Below are positions 1 to 12,308 of a DNA stretch of 64,000 nucleotides, piece after piece. Each line of letters opens with the position of its first letter. Within the stretch, counting starts at the first letter, position 1. Location of the stretch: the NCBI GenBank assembly GCA_030248195.1, contig JASAND010007645.1, positions 90,814 through 154,813 of the forward strand, read 5' to 3'. The stretch is from Trissonchulus latispiculum. Taxonomy: Eukaryota; Nematoda; Enoplea; Enoplida; Ironidae. The position numbers and the translations under genes were made by a program. Under the pieces are notes generated by a model, which ran no database searches, had not been told where the DNA came from, and saw nothing but the letters and a program-made list of their open reading frames with translations.

Positions 1-2555
1 TGTCAGACTGTTTTATTGGTATATATTATTGTTACAAAATTTAACTTCAAATGAATACTATATTCTAAATTCTTTTGTTAGCGCAAAGCTAAAGTTGTAA
101 TCTTAAGCTGCAACCCCAGGCCTCATACTCTTCCTACTTTTCCTACTTTTTCTTCATTCCTACTTTTTTCCTACTTTTTGCTGAAAATTCCTACGTTTTC
201 CTACTTTTTTACGAACACATCAGAAAAATTTTCAAAGTGTCTTTAACTTAACTGTAAATCACTGGATTTCAAAAAATTTTCGCGCCTTCGGCGCCATTGT
301 TTCTTCTTACGCCTACTTTTGTAAGGGTGGACTTAGCAATCCCATTTTTGTTTCTATGATTCCACCTGTTTATGGGAACGACCAATGCCTAAAGTCTGAC
401 CAGAAATATTGAAAATGAAATTGGTTTCTTTATAATCTCACAAACGCTTCAAGATAGCTACCATAAAATGTACATTTTCTGAGCCGGAATGATGAAATTT
501 TCTTTTTTGAAATTTCTCTTGCGATTTCAAAGAGTGCCGTGTTTATATGTCCAGAAAGATGGTAAATGCTATTGGCTACGATTTTTTTCAGAAAAATTTT
601 CCCCCCGACCGAAAGTTCTACACACAGCAAATTTCAACGTTGGTTAAAACTTCGATTTTCAAAATCCTTTGATCTTTGCCGCTGTTTCGACTTTGACTGT
701 TTATTACTCGAGACAAGTTCAGTGGAAAAAGTTTCGATTAGATTTTCAGGACCGCCTAGGCGTCCGCTTGCACCTGATATATGCGGTATTTCAAAATTTG
801 GAAAGTTGATTTTTTCGGAAATTACCACTTTTTGACCCAAAAATTTTGGCAAAGCGAATCTAGCAAATGTGAGTAAAAATAACAATCATAAAGTTCATCT
901 GAGCTGAATCCAACGATATAAAGTTTTCGTTGCTACGTCTTGCATTGTGCTGCCAGCAATGAATTTTCAAGCAATGTCCCTTATTTCAGCAGAGCTTTTT
1001 ATTCAAGTCGTTTAAAGTTTCCATTACAAATGTTTCCATGATGTCAAAAAATTTCTCATCTTTTATTAAAGTCTTTTTAAATTTTTCCGTTACGGATTTT
1101 TTATAATTTCAAAAATTTCTCAACTTCTGGTGGGCTCCGCCCCCCTGACCCCCCGAGTGGATATCTGACTAGACGCCGATTTGGTCACTGAACAAGCAGC
1201 ACTGAACTGAATTGTTGAGAATTGTTGCCGCCCCCCCTCCTAGCGTAAGCCGTTTTGCGGAAGCAAAGAATTTTTGGCCTGACCCCATTTTAAAATCTGG
1301 GGCCCTGGGTGTTAAATAAAGAAATTTATTTCTATCTTTCTTTTTTTCATTATAAAAAAGAATTGTAAAATATGGGGGAGCTAGGGATTTTAACCACTGA
1401 GCTCACGCCCCAAATTTTACAAGCGGGAACTGTGCGCAAGAACGCTGACCTGTGACTGCGGGTGGAGATATTTAGTCCAGGCGGCTCTCTACCACCGACT
1501 TGCCTCGCCAAGGGGGTAATGGGTAATTTTTGGGGGACGCCAACGGGGCGCCTAACAAAATTGGGGAACGCGCACACAAAGGTAAGCTCAGTTATAAGTC
1601 AGCTCCGGGCTATTCCCAGAGCTCTACCTAGCTAAGAAAAGGGGTCAAACTAATTAGAGTTTGGTGAAATTAATTAAATAAAATAAATCACAGACAACTG
1701 GCGAGTTTACTGAGGCGGCACAGGACAAGGATAAGACAAGAAAGTCCGTCCGGCGATATCCGGACAAGACAGGCAAGGTACAGCGGGCTACCCGCACAGC
1801 ACCAGGAAAAAGGGCGCAGAGGGAAATACAGACAAAATGGGGAAGGGGACCAGCAACAAATTGGACAGCACAAGAATGCAATAAAATAGGGGGGGGGAAG
1901 TTAGCTAGCCAAGTTAGACCCCGGGGGGGGGGAAGAGAAAACGGGGGCAACCCCGCGAAGTTAGGCCGGAGTGGGGAGGGGGAAAGGTTAGAAATGAAAA
2001 AAGGAGAAAACGAATTAGAGGGGGAGTTAGGATCACCAAAGGAATTAGGAAAAGTGAGCTTGAAAGAGTTAAGAAGGAAAAAGGGAAAATAGATGCTTAC
2101 GCTTTTAGGTGTAGACGGCAAACAGGGTGGGGGCCCCAATCTCGAAAACCAACCTCTCTCTGCCTGGAAAAACTCCCAACTGACGAAAAGATGATGTAAT
2201 CATTCAAGGAGAATTTTGTTATGCGTTGGGAACGGGAGGGTCTATCTTCGCTAAGCCAACAAGGATTGGAAATAAGTGCAATCTTAAATTTACGCTCAGA
2301 AATAACTGGTTTTAAATAATTTTCGAAAGATGAGCATAAAGTTAGCACTGCACAGTTTTTAGGGGAGGGGTTTACATACAAAATAATACATAATTATCGG
2401 ACTTCCCAACAATTATAAAAATACAATATTTATGGGGAATTTGGGGGATTTTGGGGGAGTTTTAGGAAAAACAGCGAAAGTGGGAATTAGGAAAGGACTT
2501 GGAAGGGGGGTGATAACGGGGACGTTATTACCCACATTACACAGTATTGCAAAGA
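1..2555. other. No gene recognised
   Basis: AT-rich noncoding sequence. It contains a CCTACTTTTT-type low-complexity tract near 128-215 and purine-rich G-run stretches near 1890-2060. The open frames are short or compositionally biased and match nothing I know. Confidence 0.5.
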
Positions 2556-3092
2556 AAAATTGTAATGATAATACAACTGACTTTTCATTTAAAATGAGAC
2601 TTTAACTGAAAAAACTTGAAAACATTAATTAATGCAAATTGATGAAAATTACTTCCATGTAACTCTATTCAATGGAATGCTAAAATAATTTGTTACGCTC
2701 AATTAAAGTCCGACACAAAAATGTGTGTTCAACATCTGTAAGGCCCCCAGTGAACTAAATATTCGTCGTAACCCCATAAAACCATATATTTTCGGAATCC
2801 TTGCAGCGAGACAAACATTTTTATAAAATTTAAAATTTTTGTGTCAGACTTTAGTAAGATAAGTTCTAGAAAATATGGAAAAAACTTGTGAAATCTTGAA
2901 TTTTGATTTTGACTTGACTCCTCGGTAAGTGACTATTGACTTTAGCACACTACAGGACATAATTTTAGAAAATTTAGGGATAAAGAAATAATTTTTAATT
3001 AATTTACATTAATTAGGGTTTTAAGGTTTAGTTTTAAGCTTTTCGTTTTAAATGAAAAGTCAGTTGTATTTGTATCATTACAATTTGGTTCT
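2556..3092. repeat. MITE-like element with ~40-bp inverted repeats
   Basis: The left end carries ATTGTAATGATAATACAAC followed by TGACTTTTCATTTAAAA. The right end, near 3045-3090, carries the reverse complement, including AAGTCAGTTGTATTTGTATC. The interior is noncoding and AT-rich. No clear target-site duplication was found, so the superfamily is open. Confidence 0.7.
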
Positions 3093-3467
3093 TTATGCAT
3101 TCACTGCTGGGCCTTTCCATTTTTAGTTTACATTAGAACTGTGAATTAGAGTTGACCATTATTTGACCTTTCTATTAGACTTCAAATTAGAAACTGCACA
3201 GTAGGGTACGAAATAAAGTCATTAAGACTTAGATTTTATCTGGGGGCCCCAGCTATGGTCATCAAGCCGGGTAAAAAATACCCGGAAAAAATTAGTTTTT
3301 ACAGTAAATTCGGCTTCGCCGGAATTTTTTGCTAAAATGTTTAATTTCTCGGAAAAATCAAGCACAATTTTGAAATTTTTTCCAAAGACTGAAAAATTTT
3401 TGCAAATTTTGATAAAAAATTGCAAGTTTTAATAAAGTTTTAATAAAATTAGCTTTCATTTTTAGAA

Positions 3468-4097
3468 AAATTTTGGGGTCTCTTGCGCAATTCCCCCCCC
3501 CCAGCCATAACTTTTGATTTTTTTTGGCCAATAACTTTGAAATTTGGTGTGGGTGCACACTGGAGGCTGCTGAATTCAAAAATTCAAAAATTTTAAATTT
3601 TTAAAAAAATTTAAAAAATTTAAAATTTTAGTTTGGTAAGGGGGGACCAAGGGGAAACAAAAAATTTTTTGAAAAACATTTTGCTGAAAACTTGCATACA
3701 GGTGTTTTCTGGGGCGCTGAGCACGAATGTGAAATCCATTTCTCGATTCAGCTTTTCATTAGCTCAGTATAAGCTTACATGTTAAGCTTACGACTTTAGC
3801 TTATACTGAGCTAACGAAAAGCTGAATCGAAAAACGGACTTCAGATTCATGCTCAGCACCCCAGAAAACCCCTTTATGCAAGTTTCCTGCAAAATGTTTT
3901 TCAAAAAATTTTTGGTTCCCCTTGGTCCCCCCTTACCAAACTAAAATTTAAACTTTTTAAAATTTTTTAAAATTATAAAATTTTTGAATTTTTGAATTCA
4001 TCAGCCTCTAGTATGCACCCATACAAAATTTCAAAGTTATTGGTCAAAAAAATCAAAAGTTAGGGCTGGGGGGGAATTGCGCAAGAGACCCAAATTT
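3468..4097. repeat. Long foldback palindrome, ~630 bp
   Basis: Two ~310-bp arms are near-perfect reverse complements meeting near 3780. The outer ends are GGGGTCTCTTGCGCAATTCC on the left and its complement at 4070-4091. The inner arms share AGCTCAGTATAAGCT. Arms include runs of C or G and TTTTTGAA-rich stretches. No coding potential is visible. It could be a foldback transposon or a head-to-head duplicated repeat. Confidence 0.8.
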
Positions 4098-4101
4098 TGC
4101 A

Positions 4102-5575
4102 AATAACGGTGGCTTGCACCAATGGAAATTAGCAGTTACTTAAAGTTAATTCCCACTTTACTGCCGATTAAGTTTTAATTCGATCTTAAGCTGTTGCGCC
4201 AATGATACTTAACTTAAGTACCAGTTAATCTTCATCGGTCTGACAATTAAATTTTCCATGGTTGGTGCTTAAATTTAAGTCCCACTTAAAGTCAAAATTT
4301 GCTGGTGCAACGACTTTAAGTATCAGTTAATTGGCACTTAATTGATACTTAAGTGCCAGTTAATTGCCAACTCACCCTTTGCCATTGGCTAAGACAAAAA
4401 CACGTGACTTAAGCTGATGCTTAATTCGTACTTAACTGCTACTTAAGGTGGTGATTCCTTTTGGGCACATATTGTTGGTTGACGGTTCAAATCAAGATCA
4501 AATTTGATGAAACTTTCCAAAATAAGTTCTTTTAGCATTCTAACACCCTCCGCGCAATCCCGCTTCAAAAGTTTGACGTCTCCGTTCAGGGTCGTTTTTG
4601 CAGATTTTTGACAATTAGACAGCAGCTGCATAGCTATCATTATATTCATTCGAAAGATATTGTTGAGCTCTACATTTTTGCTTTTTGAAGCACTTTTCTA
4701 GCTTTTCTCTATAGTGAGATATAGCTGATTTTCTTATTTTGGCGTTGAAAACTTGTCATTTTTGCAGAAATCAAATAATCCGCCATTTCTTGAGCTACGC
4801 GAGCCGTAACATTAAACTAAGGGTGTCAATTTGAAGGTCTCGTCGGGGCCAATTATTCGTGGCATTATGTTCCTCTAAATGCTATCCCGTACGCTGCTAT
4901 CATAAAAAATATAGTTTTTGCAAAAACATGACCAAATTTTTTCCAGCGATTGTGCAGCATTTACTATGCAGGATAGAGGATAGCCACTTACTAGACGTGT
5001 TTTGCACAAAAATACCCAGGGACCCTTTTTTAGTTGCTCCGATTGCTGCTTTCTAGCTAAAGTTGTAGCTTGCCAAAGTTGGGAAAAGTAGGCAAAATCC
5101 AGGTTGCGCATACATTTTAGTTAATTTCTTTATAACGAAGGGCGGTTTCGTAATAATTAAAAAAGGGTCCCCAACTATTTGATAGTGGAATCGAATGATG
5201 TGGACGACGCCTCACGAAAAAATTTACTTTAGTCTGCAAAAAATCTGGAAAATTAAATTACTTCAAAAATGCAGTAAAATAATTTCAGAGAACTAACGTT
5301 TGGTTTACTGTATTCATTAGAAAGAGAACATGTTAAGCTCCATTTTGATATAAGAATGGCTTCTTAACTCCAAGGAATGAATGAGTAATAACGGTTCAAA
5401 GTTGATGTCTCTAAAAGGAATCACCACCTTAAATTAAGTGGCAATTAGTTAAGTATCAGTTGGTGCAACGAAATTAAGTTTCAACTTTAAGTGGCAATTA
5501 GTTAATTGCCACTTAACTGCTACTTAGCCTAATTCCCACTTAATTTAATCAGATTTGGTGCAAGCCACCGTTATT
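4102..5575. mobile_element. DNA-transposon-like element with perfect 21-bp terminal inverted repeats
   Basis: The first 21 bases (4102-4122, beginning AATAACGGTGGCTTGC) are the exact reverse complement of the last 21 (5555-5575). Inside the ends lie arrays of TTAAGT-type short repeats (about 4140-4440 and 5433-5545). The middle is occupied by a second, nested element. No ORF is recognisable, so it is non-autonomous. Confidence 0.8.
4447..5428. mobile_element. Nested TTAA-target element with GGTGGTG ends
   Basis: It is flanked by TTAA at 4443-4446 and 5429-5432. The terminal inverted repeat GGTGGTGATTCCTTTT is present at both ends. It lies inside the TTAAGT array of the 4102-5575 element, so it inserted later. 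TTAA duplication is typical of piggyBac and Kolobok elements. No transposase is visible. Confidence 0.8.
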
Positions 5576-5656
5576 CTTGAGGTACAAGCTCCCCTGAAAA
5601 TTTTTGTTCAAGGTACAAGCCCCCTCAAAATTTTTTTGGGACAAGCCCCCCCCAGG

Positions 5657-7019
5657 TAGTGTTGTTTCAGCAGCTGAAACTGAAACTGAAACCTAGTTTT
5701 AGCTTGTACATGTTTCAGTTTCAGTTGCTGAAACTGAAACTGAAACTGAAACCATAACAGATTTGGAGCTGAAACTGAAACTGAGACTTAGTCGAAGTGA
5801 GAGCTAAAACTGAAACTGAAACTGAAACTGAAATTAAAATAGCCTTTGAGCTGAAACTGAAACTGAAACTAAAACCGTTTTGGAGCTGAAACTGAAACTG
5901 AAACAGTTTCAGCTCCACACTAATACTGAAACTAGTTTCAGCTCTCGCTGAAGCTGAAACTATAGTTTCAGCTCTCGCTGAAACTGAAATAGGTTTCAGC
6001 TCTAGCGTATGCATGCTTAGCATAGACGAGTGTCTCAAAAACTGGGTCCTGTTCCCAGCACGTAAAATTCCAGCCTTATATACAAATATAAACGTTTGAC
6101 TAGTGAGTGCTTTTACTGCTAAAATTGTACAGAATAGAGTGACAAGTAATGTTGCACTAAAACGTTTGTATAATTTTAATAGTGCATTAAAATGTTTAAA
6201 TACTGGCACTATGGAATATTTATTTGATCTACATATTTCCAACTTCTTTTTTCAGAATATTAACTAATCATTTTAGGATTTGCCCGACGTAATTGACAAC
6301 ATTTCTTATGAAATCATTACATAAGGACAAGGAGCCCAGCACCAACAACTAAAAAGAACCTCAATTTAGGGTTGATTAAATTGCTATGAATTCTTCCCTT
6401 TTAGATTGCTGAAATATAATTTTTAGTGTAGATTGCCGCAGCTATAAAAGTGTCCAATGGGAAAGATTGAATGGTTTTACTTGAGTATTATATATTGTGC
6501 TGTGCTTCATGCTCTTGATATTATCTATAGAAAGAATTCACTAAGACACCAAAAATTCGCAGTGTCCTGCCTGTCGCAAACAAAAATGTCCAATGAGACT
6601 GTGAAAGTTCAGAATTAGGGGCGGAAACTAATTAATTTTATTACCATAACATAAAGATAACATAGAGGATAACAAAAGCTGAAACTCATTATAGTCAGAG
6701 CTGAAAATGAAAACTATAAGACTTGGAGCTGAAACTGAAAACTATAAAAGACTTGGAGCTGAAACTGAAACTAAAGCTGAAACTAATTTTAGACAGAGCT
6801 GAAACTGAAACTGAAACTGAAACTGAAACTATAACAAATTTGGAGCTGAAACTGAAACTGAAACTAAGCTAAACTACGAGCTGAAACTGAAATTGAAACT
6901 GAAACTGAAACTAGAACAAATTTTGAGCTGAAACTGAAACTGAAACTTGTCTGAAAGTGGAGCTGAAACTGAAACTGAAACTGAAACTGAAACTAAATAG
7001 GTCAGCGTAAACATCACTA
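5657..7019. mobile_element. hAT-like non-autonomous element with subterminal CTGAAA arrays
   Basis: A perfect 8-bp target duplication, CCCCCAGG, flanks it at 5649-5656 and 7020-7027. The ends read TAGTGTTGTTT and, complemented from the right, TAGTGATGTTT, which fits hAT termini. Both subterminal regions (about 5675-6000 and 6680-7000) are arrays of CTGAAA/TTTCAG hexamers broken by GAGCTGAAACTG spacers. The middle (6000-6670) is unique noncoding DNA. Phenylalanine/serine-rich open frames here are shadows of the hexamer. Confidence 0.85.
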
Positions 7020-7104
7020 CCCCCAGGACCCGACCCTATGTTAATGTATGTTTTCACGATATGAATTCATTGTCGTTGAAAGCTACAAGATCGGTCTCGT
7101 CCAG

Positions 7105-7316
7105 ACATGTGCAGGAGGGGAGGTTCTGGGGGGGGGGGTGAAGGTCGGCCGAAGGCCGCCGAAAAACCGGATTTTTCCGGTTTTTTACTGGAAAAATCCG
7201 GATTCTGGGGGGGGGGGGTGAGGGACCCCTCTGGGGGGGGTGAGCTCAGGTCTGGGGGGGTGAAACCCCCCCCCCCCCCCCCCAAACCCCCCCCCCAAAC
7301 CCCCCCAAGCACATGT
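7105..7316. repeat. GC-rich dispersed repeat, copy 1
   Basis: It begins ATGTGCAGGAGGGG and ends CCCCCCAAGCACATGT, with long C and G homopolymers and a central hairpin of CCGGATTTTTCCGG type. A second, inverted copy sits at 59455-59592 with the same ends and the same hairpin, so this is a mobile or duplicated unit and not only low complexity. Confidence 0.7.
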
Positions 7317-7319
7317 ATG

Positions 7320-7798
7320 GTCTCGTCACGAGTGAGTTAAATTAGCTGTAATCGATCAAGGATGCGACATGTGCTCTAACTTCACTATAAAATAATTGCA
7401 AGTGTGTTGTATTGTTAAGTGATTATTTATTGGCTATTAATGGCCTTACTAAGTTGAGCAACATTTACACATATTATGTACAGAAGAATATACGTAGCAT
7501 TGTACACTTTTGTTCCTTGGGAATATCATGTTGGTGTTATATAATATCCATTAATATCTGGGTGGGGGCTCATAGACACTTCTGTTCAGTGTTGCATTGG
7601 GGTCTGGCTTCACTGCTGAATAGGGAGGTGGCGCTGGTGGAAGATCACTTCCAACTGGTAAACTGAAATAACAAACATGTAACCATGTAATATTGATAAG
7701 AGTTTGAAGAAATGCTAAAGTCTAGTCAGTAGTTAATAGTTAACATATATACGTTCCGTGTTACTGGAATCCTGACCGAACCTAAATTCTTACTATGT
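7320..7798. other. No gene recognised
   Basis: Unique AT-rich sequence between two repeats. One 84-codon open frame (7412-7666, plus) has no recognisable domain and no splice context, and I see no reason to call it a gene. Confidence 0.4.
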
Positions 7799-7802
7799 TT
7801 AA

Positions 7803-7891
7803 GGTGGTGGTATCCATTTGTGCAGTGCTTTTGTGGTGATTTTTTTGAAACGCTATACTGAAACTTTAGTAATTTGGGGAGTTGAAAAGTG

Positions 7892-7925
<34 letters not shown>

Positions 7926-7929
7926 TTAT

Positions 7930-7986
<57 letters not shown>

Positions 7987-8911
7987 GTATATATATATAT
8001 ATATATATATAATTTTAAAGCTTATAACCTGTATATTCCCAGGGGCTTACGAAACTAGCAAAAATTCTCTGGCATACTGACATCTGATAGGCTGAATACT
8101 TGAATACTGACCAAAAATTTTTGAACATGGATTTCTCGAAACTGTAGAATCGGTCACAATTTTTTGTTATGCCGTGATATGAAGGACATATGGGCAGAGG
8201 GACATTTTTTGGATTTGCTTAACAAGCCTCAATACTCCAGAAAATCCGGCAAATGTGCGGTGACACGAAATTTCGCAACTTTATATTCAGTTTTCTCGCA
8301 ACTGGAGATGTTTTAGCTCAAACCAAAAAATATTGCTCCGCAATCCGGCGAATTTTCGTCCAGCAAAAATCAGGCAAATCCATTGGGTAGTTTTCGAGAA
8401 ATCGATGTTCAATACAAAATAATCGCTGTTTTGCCAAAATAGTTTTTCTGCCAAATCTCTAGCTTAAAGCAACGAATCCCAGCTAATAGGCATTGATAAA
8501 ATGGGCAATTAGACCGCGTATCGATTGAGAATAAATCAACAAAAATTGTCCGTACGATTTGGCAGTAATTTTGAAAAAACTAATTTCCTCGAAAACGGTA
8601 GTTTTTGACCCTAAAATTCGTTTTGGCTTATACAGACTTAACCACTAGAGATAGTTCGAAGGTTGTAAAAGTAAAAATGTTCGTTTTTGTACCCTCTTTT
8701 CATCCATAACAAACAATCTGATGTATCTAATATCTACTGAGTACTGAGAGTATGATGCCAAAAACCGAAAATTTCCTATCTTTTCATCTAAAAATGTGGG
8801 ACTGGTCCCAGAATGTCGAAGAGCACCAAAATAGCATATTTTGAAAGTTTCATCTGCATTCATAAAGAATTGAAGGCTAGTTTCAAATTTACACAAAAAG
8901 AAACCACCACC
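7803..8911. mobile_element. TTAA-target element, GGTGGTGGTATCC family
   Basis: TTAA flanks both ends (7799-7802 and 8912-8915), with GGTGGTGG at the left and CCACCACC at the right terminus. The first ~80 bp reappear inverted at the right end of the element at 12309-14336, so the two are relatives. A (TA)n tract at 7898-8012 lies inside. No transposase ORF is present. Confidence 0.75.
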
Positions 8912-9296
8912 TTAAATTGCAAAAAATATTTCAAGTATTCAATTATATATGTAATATGCTCTTGCCACATGGTCGAAGAAGTTAAATCAAAAACATTCTA
9001 CCAGCGCTAGACTATATTAATTTGAAGATTCTGGATTTCTACTTTCTATTCTGATTTCTGAGCTTTAGAATATATATAGTTAAAGCGAAAATTTGCAGAA
9101 ATGACTTACTTCAGCCGTACTACTTGACTGAATGACAATTTGAAATAGCATTAGGAAAATTCAGTAATTCAAGCACGTTTTTATAAATTTGAAAATGGGC
9201 AAAAGCTTCCAATTCCGGCCAGACAATAAGATATGGACTACGGTCGGCCACCGTAGGATTACTTACTGAGTTAATTTACAATATCCCCGCTCCTGA

Positions 9297-9307
9297 CGTA
9301 TATATAC

Positions 9308-9385
<78 letters not shown>

Positions 9386-9395
9386 ATATATATAT
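9297..9395. repeat. (TA)n microsatellite
   Basis: Almost pure TA dinucleotide run. A second TA tract with interruptions is at 7898-8012. Confidence 0.95.
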
Positions 9396-9401
9396 ATGCA
9401 G

Positions 9402-11085
9402 TCAATTTTTGAGACAGTGGATTTTTTGGTCATAGACTAATCGTGCACTTGGACGAAGGGAGCCTGAAAATGCGGGGGGATATGGATATGGGACAGGCAT
9501 AAGAAAGCTGTCACTGCATTTCGCCTCAGTGTAACTACTAAAATGCATACTCAAAATAACGGCACAACGACACCGAATTTTCAAATTCTGCCATTTCTGG
9601 AGTATGGGAATGGTGTAAATTCTCCATTTGATCCTTTAGTTGCTGGAAATGTTTAAAACTATAATTCAGGCTGTTTGATTTTTCAATTCATAAGGCGCGG
9701 AACTGCAATGGGGCCCTGAGAAACTGTTTGCCTTCAATGTTTTAAAAGTTGCATAATACAGAGGTTGCCGTTTGTACACAAGGTCAAGTGTAAATTACAA
9801 AGGACTTGCCTAAGTGTCCATAATTTGGCCATTTCCGTTCAACATAAATAATAAATTCAATTGATTCAAAGTTCAAACTCAGGCCCAGGTCACTGTTTCG
9901 ATGAGTATATACCGATGATTTAGTGATTATAAAAACTGAATCTTTTATATCTGTGAACTTGAACTTGACGTACACTGAAGATCTGTTAACCGGAACAATG
10001 TAATATGGCTGATTCTGAGCTGTACTCGAAGATGTGACAGAGTTAACTCCGCCTGAGTAGAGAAGACCGGAAGGAGGGGATTGCATGCAAATATGTCGCT
10101 GTCTAGGGGAGACATGTTGATGCATATATCGAATCCGCCTGGCCAGGCCCAAAATCACTGATCCGATCAAAAGCAGACAAAGTCCAGCCATCATCAGGGC
10201 CCAAAATGCTCCGTTTCTGGCGAGATTGCTCTATAAGAATAGAACGCCTGAGTAATATATAACTGCGTATTAATTATATACTACTTTATTATAAGCTATA
10301 ATAATTATAAGCTTGGAAAAGCTAGTAATGTGAGCTAAATGGAGCTCTCGCTCCCAGACAAAACAGATACCTATAAAGATCGTGTTCATCGATCCCTGAA
10401 AATCTCAGTAGTACGGATGGATCAGAAAATCTTTAAAGTGTATTCATGTTAATTTGTTTGAGGCTTGCTCCCATTAACCGTATATGGGCTGGCGAGAAAG
10501 AGTCCTCTAAAATGTCACTACAGTTTGGAAACGAATTTCAAACCTGAGCTTGGTTCGACTAAGCCTGGATGGATGGCTCAATCGATAGAGCATGTGCATA
10601 GATTGCCAGAGGTGAGTGGGGTGACACATCTTAGTTTCGTTCGTTCTTTAATGAGCTCCTTAAACTAACTGTGCCCGCACATTCTAGTGTTAAATTTTAA
10701 TCAAATTCCGGTTACCGGCCGGCGGCCGGGATACAAATCAACAATCACAAATTTACAATTTAGAGCAACTACGCTGAATGAATGAACACCAAATCTAGCT
10801 ATGCTTATTTGCTATGCTATGCTATGCTATGCTATTTTTCTAATATAACATCCGAAAATCAATATCTTAGCAGTCATAATAGCTGCACAGTCATAATAGC
10901 TGCACTACAAACTGCTGCAGGCCGGCAGCCGGCCAGTGATGGCCTCAAACACTGGCTTTCAGGTTCCAAACACTAATAACAGGAAGCGTAAATATTGTCT
11001 TACATCCAAACTCGCAGCACAGGTTCCACCCACAGCCATCAAAATAACACCGACTATAACCAGAACTGATCCAGCCACTGACCAG
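9402..11085 (-). CDS. Membrane protein with proline-rich tail, copy A (5' end not found)
   Basis: Three exons are supported on the minus strand: 11085-11004, 10230-9974 and 9513-9402. The first encodes a hydrophobic segment rich in V, L, G and A (WSVAGSVLVIVGVILMAVGG). The second encodes another membrane segment (FWALMMAGLCLLLIGSVIL) followed by a basic stop-transfer patch, ARRIR, and a Ser/Pro-rich tail. The last encodes PVPYPYPPAF and the stop. Exon phases match those of the plus-strand paralogue at 22850-25692 exactly, which decided the GTACGT donor at 9974. Upstream exons must exist, because the first exon begins mid-codon. At least two membrane passes are visible. I do not recognise the family; the tail resembles WW-domain ligands, but the exact PPxY is missing in this copy. 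Confidence 0.65.
10705..10940. repeat. CCGGCCGG-ended MITE-like repeat, copy 1
   Basis: GC-rich ends (ACCGGCCGGCGGCCGG on the left, GGCCGGCAGCCGGCC on the right) bracket an AT-rich core containing a GCTATGCTATGCTA run. The core sequence CCGAAAATCAATATCTTAGC recurs in a second copy near 15010. It lies in the intron between the first two exons of the membrane-protein gene. Confidence 0.65.
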
Positions 11086-11234
11086 CTACAGCAAAAATAA
11101 CAGTTATCTTTAAATCGTGTCACCACGCAGATACAAGGGAACTTCTTTTTCCTGCGGTAGTGTAGTGGACAAAGGGCCCCACCAAATATTTCTCTCTCTG
11201 TCTCTAGGGATCTGGCTCCATGGGGTGAGATCAA

Positions 11235-12304
11235 TTGGTCAAAAAGGTTTTGTTTTTAAGAGATTTTATTGTGACGAAGTGAGGCTGCCATTTTGATTAA
11301 AACACACTGTAAACAGAGCGTAAATTAATACAGAGCGTGTATATTAATTCCGTAAAGGTATTTCTTAGTTACATTTTGACTCCAAGTCTAGTTTCCTCAT
11401 AGTCCTCTCCTCATCCGGTCGTTCCTCATAAATTAATTCAATGGAATGAACTGAGAATGACTTACGAAATCCATCGAGTTGGACTTGGACTGGGCTGAGA
11501 CATTCCACTAAATCTTTAACTTCCAGTAATCAATTGCATTTACATGCACTAAATACAGCACCTTATAAAAGTCTTCCAAATACTGTTACAATGTCAAGAA
11601 TTAGGCTTCACCGTAAATAAAATGAACAGTTATCAAACCATCTTATCATCAGGTTGTGTTTATATATACAGCACTAATGCCGGCGAACTGCAACTAATAG
11701 GAATTGTGTCACTGCAAAGGACGTCACTTGAACTAGCTTCTAGGTATAGTCCCATGACACCAAGTATATAGATATAAAACACAAAAATTCACAGAAACTG
11801 TCTCAATATTAACAACTTAAATTATGTCCATACACTTTAAAATTTACTGCTAGCTAACAAACACTAAGGTATTTGACTAAACAATATGACTAATATTTTG
11901 ATAAATTCAGTGTCCTAAATTTCCTCCAGTGACACTGGGGACTAGGAAGCCAAGAGTAAATATGATAAAAAGTACGAAGTATAAAGTATAAAAAGTAGAA
12001 ACGTACGACACCGTGAGATGCTCGGCACATTAAGGCTAAATGTTGGTGGGATCACGGTACCCCTCCCGAAGATTTCGGCTGTGGTGTGCTGAGCATCTCA
12101 CAGGACAATGACATTAGGAAGGAAGGGTTCAGTTTCGTATGTACTCTTCTTATCATTTATTCTGGATCTTGGTGAAGTTAAATTCCGCAAAACGAATCAA
12201 AGATTTCCAGGTAGTTAGCATCAGCCGGTACTTCACCTTGTGACAATTTAAATCCACAATTAAATGTATATATTATTTATGGTAAACAAACTATATCTTT
12301 TTAC
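11235..12304. other. No gene recognised
   Basis: Unique AT-rich DNA upstream of the minus-strand membrane-protein gene. Missing 5' exons and a promoter should lie in or beyond this stretch, but I could not identify them. Confidence 0.4.
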
Positions 12305-12308
12305 TTAA

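Noticed and set aside
1654..2139. 161-codon minus-strand proline-rich frame
   Set aside because: Arises from purine-run low-complexity DNA; no domain, no splice context, no homologue I recognise.
1308..2570. Possible LTR between TGTTAAATAAAG and CACATTACA
   Set aside because: No target duplication or second copy could be shown; ends could be chance TG/CA.
5721..6242. 173-codon minus-strand frame with FQFQ/SFSF repeats
   Set aside because: Product of the CTGAAA hexamer array of the hAT-like element, with no sign of selection for coding.
7067..7340. Proline/glycine-rich frames on both strands
   Set aside because: Caused by C and G homopolymers in the dispersed GC-rich repeat.
10558..10650. 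tRNA-like A-box (TGGCTCAATCGATAGAGCA)
   Set aside because: Resembles a tRNA D-arm, but there is no anticodon stem or clear B-box, so at most a decayed tRNA-derived SINE head.
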